Assembly: GCF_900207585.1 (NCBI RefSeq)
Contig: NZ_OAOP01000003.1
Coordinates: forward strand, 62,001 to 126,000
DNA from: Bacillus oleivorans
GTDB taxonomy: Bacteria; Bacillota; Bacilli; Bacillales; JC228
Length of the DNA: 64,000 nucleotides
Reading direction: 5' to 3'
How positions within the stretch are numbered: position 1 is the first letter of the stretch; each line of letters starts with the position of its first letter. The position numbers and the translations under genes were made by a program. Positions 39,474-48,130 of this stretch are shown here, one piece after another. The notes beneath the pieces are model-generated. The model was not told the DNA's origin. It searched no databases and was given only the letters and a program-made list of their open reading frames with translations.

Positions 39474-39752
39474 TTACTCTACCCACCCTTTTAGTAAGTT
39501 TTTAAGTGGTTCGTTGTTAAACATAAGAACTCGATATTTCCCCTTTCGTTTTGATTTTACGAGCCCTGCATCTTCCAATGTAGTAAGATGTTTAGCAATC
39601 GCCTGTCGCGAAATGGAAAGGTCGTGCTTCATAATGAGACGTGCCGTAAGTTCATACAACGTCATCTCGTTGCGTTCGGATAGTTCGTCTAATATAAGCC
39701 GCCGATTCGAGTCGCTAAGTGCTTTGAATATAGTGTCTTTATCCCAATTCAT
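39474..39752 (-). CDS. ArsR-family winged-helix regulator
   Basis: A 92-residue winged helix-turn-helix protein: IFKALSDSNRRLILDELSE, then SRQAIAKHLTTLEDAGLVKSKRKGK, the recognition helix and wing. No cysteine pair is present, so it is not a classical metal sensor; it resembles the self-standing ArsR-like regulators of VOC/AHSA1 genes. Tandem repeats over its promoter are its probable operators. Confidence 0.88.
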   Translation of the reverse strand: MNWDKDTIFKALSDSNRRLILDELSERNEMTLYELTARLIMKHDLSISRQAIAKHLTTLEDAGLVKSKRKGKYRVLMFNNEPLKNLLKGWVE

Positions 39753-39755
39753 ATA

Positions 39756-39810
39756 TCAAGTATAAGCAACTCTACGGTTGCATGTCAAGTATAAGAAACT
39801 GTAAGGTTGC
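39756..39810 (-). promoter_or_regulatory. ArsR-gene promoter with tandem operator repeats
   Basis: Two direct copies of a 26-base unit (39756-39781 and 39785-39810; 23 of 26 identical, period 29) begin TCAAGTATAAG and end GGTTGC. On the minus strand they contain TTGACA (39788-39783) and TATACT (39764-39759) at 18-base spacing. The repeats therefore overlap the promoter and are likely regulator sites. Confidence 0.75.
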
Positions 39811-39829
39811 GTAATAAAGGAACCGTATC

Positions 39830-40132
39830 ATGCAACCGTTAAAGTCACATCATAGTAGTTTGAACCATTACAATACAGGGTCGATTGAGTTTGTTGGAAC
39901 AGCTTCAGAATTTAGAGGACAGGGTGTAGCTTCTCAAATCATAGAGCATATCATTGAAACCACTCCGTACAATGATTATGTCATTGAAGAGGTTGCGGAT
40001 ACGAATACTTCGGCAATGAATTTATATAACAAATTGGGATTTGAAGAGTACAAAAGAAAGCCTCTTCCAGAAATTAGGGCTAAGAAAATTGGAATCAATA
40101 ATTTTTTGTCTTTGAAATACGTAAAAAAGTAA
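39830..40132 (+). pseudogene. 5-prime-truncated GNAT acetyltransferase
   Basis: About 85 codons show the second half of a GNAT domain: FRGQGVASQIIEHII (acetyl-CoA loop) and DTNTSAMNLYNKLGFEEYKR (motif B). The first half of the domain, about 60-70 residues, is missing, and the short N-terminal leader does not resemble it. A frame opens at ATG 39830 but an active enzyme is unlikely. Confidence 0.7.
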
Positions 40133-40289
40133 CATATTCTTTTTTAATTTTAACCTAATATTAACTCTTCAACAAAAAGGTGCAATAGTACAATAACAAA
40201 GATCAACTTTTGAAGTTCTTTAAATTTTTCGATCTTCAGTAATTGGACTATATTGTTGAACAAGTTGAATTGGAGGATTTTTTTATGGG

Positions 40290-40860
40290 GAAAATGGGGT
40301 GCTGAGTTCGGATAACAGGGTGCTGAGTTCGGAAAACAGAGTGCTGAGTTCGGATAATGGGGTGCTGAGTTCGGATAATGGGGTGCTGAGTTCGGATAAT
40401 GGGGTGCTGAGTTCGGATAATGGGGTGCTGAGTTCGGAAAATGGGGTGCTGAGTTCGGAAAACGGGGTGCTGAGTTTGGAAAACGGGGTGTGAGTCCGGA
40501 AAACGGGGTGCTGAGTTCGGAAAACGGGGTGCTGAGTTCGGATAAAAGAGTGCTGAGTCCGGATAACAGGGGTTGAGTTCGGAAAACGGGGTGCTGAGTT
40601 CGGATAACGGTGTGTTGAGTTCGGAAAACAGGGTGCTGAGTTCGGAAAACAGGGTGCTGAGTTCGGAAAACGTGGTGCTGAGTTCGGAAAACGGGGTGCT
40701 GAGTTCGGATAACAGGGTGCTGAGTTCGGATAACAGGGTGCTGAGTTCGGAAAACGGGGTGTTGAGTTCGGAAAACGGGGTGATGAGTCCTGAAAAAGGG
40801 GTGTGAGTCCGAATAACGGGGTGTAGTTTGGAAAAACAAGTAGTGAGTTCGAATAGACAA
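40290..40860. repeat. 21-bp tandem repeat array (about 27 units)
   Basis: Unit GGGTGCTGAGTTCGGATAAC, with a last variable base, repeats every 21 bases, about 27 times, with mostly substitutions at the AAAAC/ATAAT end and a few one-base losses. Because 21 is a multiple of three, frames stay open on both strands (VLSSDNG and RTQHPVF heptads), but single-base losses break them and no start or ribosome site fits. It lies between a GNAT remnant and a small membrane-protein gene. Confidence 0.9.
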
Positions 40861-41130
40861 GTCGCTATTTGCCCTGCGAATGTTGAATTAATAATTATAC
40901 TGCAGAAACATACATGAGTTAATTGCCAGAAACATTTATATATATTTTTTCATAATATGTCCAATCGGTCTCGAGAAAATATGCGAAAGTACTGAAGGTG
41001 GCTACCCGCGAGAGCTTTTATTATAATGAGTTTAGAAAGCCTGACCGCGGTAATAAAGCTTTTAGCACACCTAGGGTCAGAGGCGGCATACAGGCAGGGG
41101 AAGATCTATGAGAGCGAGGGGATTAGAAAA

Positions 41131-41535
41131 ATGAATACGTTTCTTACGTATTTAGTTTCCCTTTTTGTGATTGTGGTATCCGTATTAAATACACTGTATA
41201 TCAAGTCTGAACTAGAGCGGCTGTTTCGTGAAAAAAAGGGAGTTTTTCTTTTTCATTTATGTAATGTGCTGATCATATTAATGGTTGCTTTTGCGACATA
41301 TGCTGTGATGACTAGATATATCATGGGGAGTGAATTCAATTGGCTGCTCCAATTAGTCATTCTTCTGTTCATGATCTTACCCATTTATATGATTGGTCAC
41401 TTTGCATTTGAAAAATATAAATTTGCTAACCGAAAATATAGTATCGCTGAGAACGGAAAGGTTTTAATCATTAGCGAAAAGTATTTAAAGAAGAAAAAGC
41501 GGCCTTCCAGATTCAAAAAATATAATGAATTTTAG
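41131..41535 (+). CDS. Small membrane protein
   Basis: A 134-residue protein with three hydrophobic segments (about residues 5-22, 43-65 and 75-98) and a basic C-terminal tail (KKKKRPSRFKKYNEF). ATG 41131 is chosen because GAGGGG lies nine bases upstream; an earlier in-frame start at 41026 lacks a site. No family is recognised. Confidence 0.6.
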   Translation: MNTFLTYLVSLFVIVVSVLNTLYIKSELERLFREKKGVFLFHLCNVLIILMVAFATYAVMTRYIMGSEFNWLLQLVILLFMILPIYMIGHFAFEKYKFANRKYSIAENGKVLIISEKYLKKKKRPSRFKKYNEF

Positions 41536-41540
41536 ATAAA

Positions 41541-41597
41541 AGTGCCTGACCTTCAATACGTTAACACATTTACGTACTGGGGATCAGGCATATTTTT
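41541..41597 (+). terminator. Terminator, repeat family, copy D
   Basis: AGTGCCTGACC pairs with GGGGATCAGGCAT around a centre with ATACGTTAACACATTTACGT, then TATTTTT. It lies between the small membrane protein and pbuE, whose 3-prime ends face each other, and may serve both. Confidence 0.75.
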
Positions 41598-41602
41598 AAG
41601 AT

Positions 41603-42796
41603 TTATGAACTTTGGATAGACGAATTCACAAAGGTGTTTTCTCTTCTAATGGCCGGTCTTGTCAAAGAAAAGACTGCACATAGTAAAGAGATCACGACAA
41701 TGAAACTTCCAACGTAAGCTGTACTGGTAACCGATTCTGTTTGGTTTAATACAATGCCGCCAATTACGGAGCCAAGCGAAATACCAATTTGCAGGGCGGA
41801 ATTATTAAAGCTTTGCTGTATATCAGAAGTGGCCGGATCGGTTTGAATCAGATAGCTTTGTTGCGCTGGCGCCAGACTCCAGCTTAATGCTGCCCAAACG
41901 ATCATCACCGGAATAAATAAGACCAGGGAAGAAGTCGCCAGTGGCAGCAAGCCTAGTACAATAGCAAAGGCACTGATGACGATGATGATACTTTTACGAG
42001 CCCCAATCCAATCCGAAAGGGTTCCGCCAAATGCTCCTCCACCTACGGCTGCAATCCCAAATACAAAATAACAGATACTCACCCAAGTCGAATTTAAATG
42101 AAGATCGTTTTCCAATAATGGCGTGAAATAAGCGTAAAGGGTATAATGTCCTGCTAGCATAAATAGGGTCGCCAGATGGGCACTGCCTATTTTCGCGCTG
42201 CCTACTGCTTTTATTTGTTTGGAGAGCGACATCGTTTGTTCCCCTTCCCCTGGAATGCGCTCCAAAAATAGTGAAATCAGCACCATGGACCCGATGGATA
42301 ATACAGCAATCCCAAGGAATAGGACACGCCATCCAAATGTATCAGAAATCAGGACTCCAACGGGTACCCCCAACACTAGTGAAGAACTAATCCCCATATA
42401 AATCAGACCCAAGGCCTTTGCGCGGTGGGCAGGGGCTACGATTTTTGCGGCAATCGTTAATGAAAGTACAACGATGAGGGCTGTACTGGCTGCCGTTAAC
42501 ACCCTTGCAATCATCATGAAGGTGAAATTTTGGCTGAAATAGGTCATGATATTCCCAAGAAAGAATATGAACAAGGAAGTCAGATATAATTTCTTACGCT
42601 CCATTTTACTGGTTAACACGAGCAAAACCGGCCCTGCAATCGCATAGATCAGCGCGAACACCGAAATCAGCTGTCCGGCAGAACTGATTGAAATATTAAG
42701 GTCGGCGGCGATAGTTGGTAAAATCCCGCCTACAATTAATTCAACAAGTCCAACTGCAACCGTCGATAATGCTAATATAAAAACTTTTACATTCAT
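41603..42796 (-). CDS. pbuE: Purine base/nucleoside efflux pump (MFS)
   Basis: A 397-residue MFS transporter of the DHA1 group with twelve hydrophobic segments. [45 protein letters not shown] and [20 protein letters not shown] match Bacillus PbuE closely, from memory. PbuE exports purine bases such as adenine and hypoxanthine. A longer frame opens upstream, but it runs through the riboswitch terminator, so ATG 42796 is the start. Its expression is governed by the riboswitch described at 42870-42969. Confidence 0.88.
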   Translation of the reverse strand: MNVKVFILALSTVAVGLVELIVGGILPTIAADLNISISSAGQLISVFALIYAIAGPVLLVLTSKMERKKLYLTSLFIFFLGNIMTYFSQNFTFMMIARVLTAASTALIVVLSLTIAAKIVAPAHRAKALGLIYMGISSSLVLGVPVGVLISDTFGWRVLFLGIAVLSIGSMVLISLFLERIPGEGEQTMSLSKQIKAVGSAKIGSAHLATLFMLAGHYTLYAYFTPLLENDLHLNSTWVSICYFVFGIAAVGGGAFGGTLSDWIGARKSIIIVISAFAIVLGLLPLATSSLVLFIPVMIVWAALSWSLAPAQQSYLIQTDPATSDIQQSFNNSALQIGISLGSVIGGIVLNQTESVTSTAYVGSFIVVISLLCAVFSLTRPAIRRENTFVNSSIQSS

Positions 42797-42869
42797 CGTT
42801 TGTTTTTTCGTCCTTTCTATTCTAGATGGATATAAAATAAATAGTCTATGAGGGTTTTTTTGGGAAAAC

Positions 42870-42969
42870 AAAAAAATCCTGATTACAAAAAACGATTGAC
42901 TCATTTTCTGTAGTCAGGATTTTATGGTTCCTGGTAGAGACCCTCTGCCATATTCTAGAGGTTATACAG
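42870..42969 (-). promoter_or_regulatory. Purine riboswitch with terminator
   Basis: On the minus strand an aptamer (42969-42908) shows P1 CUGUA/UACAG, CCTC...GAGG P2 with the AATATGG loop, TCTACC junction, and P3 CAGGA/TCCTG. A terminator follows: arms 42922-42909 and 42887-42874, then seven T. P1 and the terminator compete for the same strand, as in B. subtilis pbuE, where ligand binding turns expression on. The specificity base (position 74) is at 42913 and is C, the guanine/hypoxanthine type, where pbuE normally has U. Confidence 0.92.
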
Positions 42970-43003
42970 TGAAGATATTTAGTTTAGTAGATTCACTTTT
43001 GGA

Positions 43004-43032
43004 ATTTTACTATGATTTATTCCATTTTTCAA
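43004..43032 (-). promoter_or_regulatory. pbuE promoter
   Basis: On the minus strand TTGAAA (43032-43027) and TAAAAT (43009-43004) are separated by 17 bases. The transcript would start about 30 bases before the riboswitch aptamer. Confidence 0.75.
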
Positions 43033-43060
43033 GTTAAATTTCTCTAGTGAGTGTGACTCT

Positions 43061-43116
43061 GGTGCCTGACCCCAATACGTTAACAGATTAACGTGCAAGG
43101 GGGCAGGCGCTTTTTT
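43061..43116 (-). terminator. Terminator, repeat family, copy E
   Basis: GGTGCCTGACCCC pairs with GGGGGCAGGCGC around ATACGTTAACAGATTAACGT, with TTTTTT on the plus strand. It lies downstream of the minus-strand aminotransferase gene, which it may terminate if it works in both directions. Confidence 0.7.
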
Positions 43117-43147
43117 AGACCACTAGCCACCCTGATTTTTCAAGGAA

Positions 43148-44329
43148 CTAGTTGTTTTCATTATTTGAAAACAACTTTATTTCTTTCAGCCTAGAAACAG
43201 CCTTTTCTAATACTTCTTCACTCTGAGTAAGTGCAATTCTAACGTAGCCTTCTCCTTCTTTTCCAAATGCATTTCCTGGAGTAACGACGATACCTGCTTC
43301 ATCCATTAATTTATAGGCAAAATCGGTTGAAGTAAAAGGCTTTGGCACTTTTGCCCAGATAAACATTGATGCATTTGGGGATTCTACCTTCCAACCTAAT
43401 TCGTTTAAGCCACTTATGAAAAGAACTCTTCGTTTCTTATAGATTTCTCGTAACTGCTCAGTAAATTCAGCTGAGTTTTGCAAAGCAAGTGTAGCTGCTT
43501 TTTGGATCGGCAAAAATATACCGTAGTCAAGATTAGACTTTAAACGATCTAATCCGTTTACGATTTGTTGATTCCCGACAATGTATCCAATTCTGCAGCC
43601 TGCCATATTAAAGCTTTTGGAAAGAGAATTAAATTCAACCCCTACGTCCTTAGCTCCTTCAATCGACAAAAAGCTCATCGGCTTTTCCTCATAATAAAGC
43701 TCGGAATAGGCAAAATCGTGAATAACCAATATTTGATTTTCCTTAGCAAACTGAACGGTTTTTTCGAAGAATTCCTTCGTGGCTAAGGTTGGCACTGGAT
43801 TCCCCGGAAAATTGAGGATCATTAGCTTGGCCTTCTCCCTAACCTCTTTGGGGATCTTATCAAAATCCGGTAAGAATTGATTTTCTTCCTTTAATGGCAT
43901 TTTATAGGGGGTCGCTCCAGCCAAGGAGATACCAGCATGATAAGCGGTATAACCAGGGTCAGGTACAAGGATCGTGTCTCCGGGATTTGTCAGCACCATC
44001 GGTAAATGGACAAGTCCATCCTGGGATCCCATCACCATTAATACTTCATCGTCTGCTTGAAGGGGAACATCAAATTGGCGATTGTAATAATCAGCAATAG
44101 CTTGATGCAGCTCTTCAATTCCGGTTAATGTATACCCATATTGAGAGGGATCTTGGACATTTTTTTGTAATTCATTCATGACAAATTCAGGAGGCGGTAA
44201 ATCTGGACTGCCGATACTAAGGTCAATTAGATTTTTTCCTTCTTGAAGCTTTTGTTTTTTATATTTTGCTAGTTCGCTAAAAATTAATGGTTTAAAATCA
44301 TTCATTTTATTAGACAGCGTTATTTTCAA
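43148..44329 (-). CDS. Class I/II PLP-dependent aminotransferase
   Basis: A 393-residue fold-type I aminotransferase. LSIGSPDLPPPEFV at the N-terminus, ILNFPGNPVPTLAT, and LSKSFNMAGCRIGY, where the Lys binds pyridoxal phosphate, are typical of the LL-diaminopimelate/MalY-like group. The amino donor and acceptor are not evident. The TTG start at 44329 follows GAGGAGGGG on the minus strand; the next in-frame ATG (44305) lacks a site. A stand-alone gene. Confidence 0.88.
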   Translation of the reverse strand: MKITLSNKMNDFKPLIFSELAKYKKQKLQEGKNLIDLSIGSPDLPPPEFVMNELQKNVQDPSQYGYTLTGIEELHQAIADYYNRQFDVPLQADDEVLMVMGSQDGLVHLPMVLTNPGDTILVPDPGYTAYHAGISLAGATPYKMPLKEENQFLPDFDKIPKEVREKAKLMILNFPGNPVPTLATKEFFEKTVQFAKENQILVIHDFAYSELYYEEKPMSFLSIEGAKDVGVEFNSLSKSFNMAGCRIGYIVGNQQIVNGLDRLKSNLDYGIFLPIQKAATLALQNSAEFTEQLREIYKKRRVLFISGLNELGWKVESPNASMFIWAKVPKPFTSTDFAYKLMDEAGIVVTPGNAFGKEGEGYVRIALTQSEEVLEKAVSRLKEIKLFSNNENN

Positions 44330-44688
44330 TGAAACCCCTCCTCGATGAATGGTTTTGTAAAATGAAGTGCTTCCTCTGTAAATCGTTATTTAAATTTCTG
44401 GGATAAGACAATATTACACTCAAGCTTAGCAAGAGTAAAAGGCAAATTCTGTTGTAAAACGTATTGGTTGTGTAACTTTGATTTGTCTATAAGTATATTA
44501 ACAGCTTTGTTCCTTTAAAATTTATACCCTTCCGTGATAGCGAAGTGTTTGATATATTAGCATAGATAAATAAGGTTGGAAAACGCTTTCAAATGAGCTG
44601 AAAATTGTGTTTTCTTTCTTCTTATCTAGTAAAATAGGATTAGAGCATAATTATGTTAGGGTTATGTTAAACCCTAGGAGGACTATCA
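44330..44688. other. Intergenic region of divergent genes, with a cre-like site
   Basis: No gene is seen. It contains the start regions of the aminotransferase and aspA genes. GGAAAACGCTTTCA at 44578-44591 matches the CcpA cre consensus at 13 of 14 positions and lies about 100 bases before aspA, so carbon catabolite control of aspA is possible. Confidence 0.6.
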
Positions 44689-46113
44689 ATGATTACAGAC
44701 AAAATTCGAGTAGAAAAAGATTTTCTAGGTGAGAAACAGGTTCCACAGGATGTTTATTATGGAATCCAAACGCTTCGGGCAGTGGAAAATTTCCCGATTA
44801 CAGGCTATCAAATCGACAAGAATTTAATAGTCGCAATGGCGATGGTTAAAAAGGCTGCTGCCCTAGCCAATATGGAAGTTGGCCGACTCTATGAAGGACT
44901 AGGGAAATATGTGGTACAAGCAGCCGATGAAATAATTGCTGGAAAATGGCACGACCATTTTATTGTAGACCCAATCCAAGGCGGAGCGGGAACCTCTATT
45001 AATATGAACACAAATGAAGTGATTGCTAATCGTGGGCTTGAATTGATGGGGAAGGATAAAGGGGACTACTTTCATCTAAGCCCAAACTCTGTTGTCAATA
45101 TGGCGCAGTCGACCAATGACTCATTTCCTACAGCGATTCACATAGCAACGATAACACTACTTCAACAGCTCATTGAAACAATGGAGGATATGCATCAAGT
45201 ATTCGAGGAGAAAGCCGATGAATTTGACGATGTGATTAAAGTGGGCAGAACCCATCTGCAAGATGCGGTGCCAATTCGTCTCGGCCAAGAGTTCAAAGCC
45301 TACAGTAGAGCAGTAGGCAGAGATATTAAGAGAATATCAAATACAATCGAAAGTCTGCTCGAGGTGAATATGGGGGCAACCGCGATCGGGACAGGCCTCA
45401 ATGCAAATCCTAAATACATCGTAAAAGTGGTCGAGAATTTGGCAGAAATCACCGGATTGCCATTACGAAATGCAGAAAACTTAGTAGATGGAACCCAAAA
45501 TACAGATGCCTATGTCGAAGTATCAGGTGCATTAAAAACGTGTATGATCAATATGTCCAAAATTGCAAATGACTTAAGACTAATGGCATCTGGACCGCGT
45601 GCAGGTTTAAATGAAATCAATCTGCCTGCGCGCCAGCCTGGCTCTTCCATTATGCCTGGAAAAGTAAATCCAGTTATGCCTGAGATGATCAATCAGGTAG
45701 CCTTTCAGGTCATTGGCAATGACCACACAATTTGTCTGGCTTCAGAAGCCGGTCAGTTTGAATTAAATGTAATGGAACCAGTCCTTGTTTTTAACTTGCT
45801 GCAATCCATTACGATTATGAACAATGCGTTCCGTGCCTTCACAGATTACTGTCTATCTGGAATCACAGCAAACAAGGATGCATTGGAAAAGAAGGTTGAA
45901 CAGAGTGTGGGTCTCATCACAGCGGTTAACCCGCATTTAGGCTATGAAGTGGTTTCCCGTATTGCGAGAGAAGCGATTCTAAAGGGCGAATCGATAAGAG
46001 ACCTATGTTTAAAATACGATGTATTAACAGAAGAAGAACTGGATTTAATCCTGGACCCATATGAGATGACGAAACCTGGAATTGCAGGGGAAGCTTTGTT
46101 GGATCGGGATTAA
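44689..46113 (+). CDS. aspA: Aspartate ammonia-lyase
   Basis: A 474-residue enzyme of the fumarase/aspartase family, converting aspartate to fumarate and ammonia. GSSIMPGKVNPVMPE is the family active-site loop, and PIQGGAGTSINMNTNEVIAN, VGRTHLQDAVP and TGLNANPKY are aspartase-type motifs. Length is normal. ATG 44689 has CTAGGAGGAC upstream. It is a single-gene unit. Confidence 0.93.
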   Translation: MITDKIRVEKDFLGEKQVPQDVYYGIQTLRAVENFPITGYQIDKNLIVAMAMVKKAAALANMEVGRLYEGLGKYVVQAADEIIAGKWHDHFIVDPIQGGAGTSINMNTNEVIANRGLELMGKDKGDYFHLSPNSVVNMAQSTNDSFPTAIHIATITLLQQLIETMEDMHQVFEEKADEFDDVIKVGRTHLQDAVPIRLGQEFKAYSRAVGRDIKRISNTIESLLEVNMGATAIGTGLNANPKYIVKVVENLAEITGLPLRNAENLVDGTQNTDAYVEVSGALKTCMINMSKIANDLRLMASGPRAGLNEINLPARQPGSSIMPGKVNPVMPEMINQVAFQVIGNDHTICLASEAGQFELNVMEPVLVFNLLQSITIMNNAFRAFTDYCLSGITANKDALEKKVEQSVGLITAVNPHLGYEVVSRIAREAILKGESIRDLCLKYDVLTEEELDLILDPYEMTKPGIAGEALLDRD

Positions 46114-46225
46114 CTAATTTGGTGCGATAGTCCCTTGGTGAACTACAGAAATTATGGTGTTGAGAATATAAAATGAAATTGGCGAACAGTGATAAGCACT
46201 GTTCGCCTTAGTGTTTGTAGTATTC

Positions 46226-47476
46226 TTAGTTGGATGTCTCATTCAATACCGGTTTTCCTGCTTCCACTAATTCATTCGTCCGGATTAAGAACATCGATAG
46301 AACTAAAATAAATGCCCCGGTCCCGACTAGGAGCCATTCAATTTTAATGAAATCGGCAATGGGTCCGAAGATGAGCATTCCAATTGGCATCATCGAAGTC
46401 GATATCATTCCAAAGACGCCAAAGATTCTTCCTAAATAATTCTCTTCCACACGTTCTTGTATTAAAGTCATAGTTGGTGTATTAAAGATTGGCATCGAGA
46501 TTCCGAATAGAGCCATGAAAGCTAAGTAAATCCAAAAGTTCGGAATGACACCGAGGGCAAATGTACAAACCCCCATGATTAAGCTAGCAAAGGTCATCGT
46601 ATGAACTTTGTTTTGAAAGCCTCCCCAGGAAGCGATAATGCCTCCACCGACCATCATTCCAACGGAGAAAGCAAGTTCAATTGCCGTTAAACGCCACACA
46701 TCATCCCCAAAGCTACGTGTCACTTGCAGAGGCGTTAAAAAGGCTGCAGGTGCCATCAAAACAAAGAAAATCGCGAAGAATAAAAAGAATTTCTTCAGAA
46801 AAGCGTGGTGGTTAATATAGCTGATGCCTTGCTTAAAGTCGTTAAAATAGCTTGTTGTTTGATGTTTAGAAGCCTTCTCATGGGCAGGAACTCTTAAAAA
46901 GGCAACTAACGTAAAAATGGCAATCGCTGCAGTGATTACATCGATAAAGAAAATCACTTCGATTGTAGCCATTGTCAGTAATGCTGCACTTGCCATCGGT
47001 GCGAAGAACATAATAACGGCCTGAATACTTCCATTTGTTCCGTTCACCTTCGTCAGCTTATCCTTAGGTACAAGTTGCGGCAAAATAGCGCCAACTGCAG
47101 GTGTCTGAATGCCTGTGCCAATTGCACGGATGGCCGCCATAACAAATAGTAACCAGATTGAATCATAGCCCATTAGAAAAACAATGGCCAAGATCAATGT
47201 AGAAATGGCAATCAGTGCATCAGATAAAATAATTAAAACTTTTCGATTGTAGCGATCCGCCCATACCCCCGCAACGGGTGATAGGAAAAAGGTGGGGATA
47301 AAACCACAAATGATATACAACGTCATCATCAAACCGGATTCAGTCTCTAATGTGATATACCACATCATCGCATACTGCACTAAGGCTGAACCAAAAAGGG
47401 AAACCGTTTGACTGCTTAAAAAGAGAATAATATTCTTTAACCAATTTTCCTTGCTATTTATATTTTCGATATTCAT
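46226..47476 (-). CDS. Mef-like MFS efflux pump (MFS_3 group)
   Basis: A 416-residue transporter with twelve hydrophobic segments. SSQTVSLFGSALVQYAMMWY, WADRYNRKVLIILSDALIA, AIRAIGTGIQTPAV and YLGRIFGVFGMISTSMMPIG match the Mef macrolide-efflux branch of MFS. It should export a drug by proton antiport. The ATG at 47476 follows a weak GGGATTG site. The 5-prime leader carries a TTG-started MTASMRLR-type peptide and a strong terminator, so macrolide-inducible expression is probable. Actual resistance spectrum is not shown. Confidence 0.82.
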   Translation of the reverse strand: MNIENINSKENWLKNIILFLSSQTVSLFGSALVQYAMMWYITLETESGLMMTLYIICGFIPTFFLSPVAGVWADRYNRKVLIILSDALIAISTLILAIVFLMGYDSIWLLFVMAAIRAIGTGIQTPAVGAILPQLVPKDKLTKVNGTNGSIQAVIMFFAPMASAALLTMATIEVIFFIDVITAAIAIFTLVAFLRVPAHEKASKHQTTSYFNDFKQGISYINHHAFLKKFFLFFAIFFVLMAPAAFLTPLQVTRSFGDDVWRLTAIELAFSVGMMVGGGIIASWGGFQNKVHTMTFASLIMGVCTFALGVIPNFWIYLAFMALFGISMPIFNTPTMTLIQERVEENYLGRIFGVFGMISTSMMPIGMLIFGPIADFIKIEWLLVGTGAFILVLSMFLIRTNELVEAGKPVLNETSN

Positions 47477-47565
47477 TTTTTAACAATCCCATTTCTATAT
47501 AAATTTTTTATAGCTAACAGGGACCGATCTTTTCTTGCGTGTGAGCTAGTTTTTTTTAAGACAAC

Positions 47566-47599
47566 AAAAAAAGAAGGGAAAAGATGCCCTTCTTTTTTT
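47566..47599 (-). terminator. Attenuator terminator in the Mef-like leader
   Basis: Perfect 13-base arms AAAAAAAGAAGGG (47566-47578) and CCCTTCTTTTTTT (47587-47599) with an eight-base loop. On the minus strand this is a terminator with a seven-T tail, 90 bases before the pump gene and 90 after the leader peptide. It is the probable switch of transcription attenuation. Confidence 0.85.
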
Positions 47600-47687
47600 A
47601 ATAACCGTATAATAAAGGTTTCCTTAAAAATAGACAGACCAATCCCATATAGACTCTCCCAGTAGGCAGAGTCTTCCACGTATTCAA

Positions 47688-47732
47688 TTAACGATTGAAC
47701 ATTGGGAATCGAAGTCTCATTGATGCTGTCAA
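47688..47732 (-). CDS. Macrolide-type leader peptide MTASMRLRFPMFNR
   Basis: On the minus strand GGAGG (47745-47741) is followed eight bases later by TTG (47732-47730) and a 14-codon frame ending in TAA 47690-47688. The peptide MTASMRLRFPMFNR has the MRLR arrest motif. Known relatives are the Mef/Msr leader MTASMRLR/K and the ErmD/ErmK leader MTHSMRLRFPTLNQ. Stalling of a drug-bound ribosome here would change RNA folding and prevent the downstream terminator. Confidence 0.85.
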   Translation of the reverse strand: MTASMRLRFPMFNR

Positions 47733-47764
47733 AAGGAAAACCTCCATTTCTGTAAAGTGAGTTC

Positions 47765-47793
47765 ATTATAACAAATAAGTGGTTATTGCACAA
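47765..47793 (-). promoter_or_regulatory. Promoter of the Mef-like operon
   Basis: On the minus strand TTGTGC (47793-47788) and a perfect TATAAT (47770-47765) are 17 bases apart. Transcription would start about 12-15 bases before the leader Shine-Dalgarno. Confidence 0.75.
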
Positions 47794-48130
47794 TCATCTA
47801 TTAGTGGCTTCTGTTCCAGGTATTCAGCTATTAAATACCTCTGATAGCATTTTGACATAAGAAGACTGCCTTTTAAGGAGCCTGTCTTTTTGTGTTCTTA
47901 ACACACTAGTGAAACTGCCCGTCTCTCTGTACTTTTTTAAGCCCGTCTATCGAGAGGCATAGGGGCTTTTTTTGATCAAATATGATAAGATGATACTAAT
48001 ATCTTCCAACAGCTTGAGGGGAAAAGCTTTTTTCCTTTCGCATATAGGAATGCTTTTGGGTATTTGTGTTAACTAAAGGCTTTTCTATGTTTTGGAGGGT
48101 TCATTTTTTTTATTAAGGAGGAATTTAGAT
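47794..48130. other. Intergenic stretch between divergent units
   Basis: No gene is seen. AAGCCC (47939-47944) pairs with GGGCTT (47963-47968) followed by TTTTTTT, a plus-strand terminator with no obvious gene before it. The rest probably holds the promoter of the GreA-like unit. Confidence 0.5.

Noticed and set aside
40150-40860. Open minus frame of 236 codons with RTQHPVF repeats, and plus frames with VLSSDNG repeats
   Set aside because: They are by-products of a 21-bp tandem array. Single-base losses break the frames, there is no ribosome site, and the arrays on both strands are open.
40290-40860. CRISPR array
   Set aside because: The units are adjacent, with no unique spacers, and no cas genes are present in the window.
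42797-42904. N-terminal extension of PbuE
   Set aside because: It passes through the riboswitch terminator. The protein-family start and sequence support ATG 42796.
47473-47793. 106-codon minus frame overlapping the start of the Mef-like gene
   Set aside because: It runs through the leader region, promoter and terminator hairpin. The 14-codon leader in another frame has the ribosome site and the known peptide motif.
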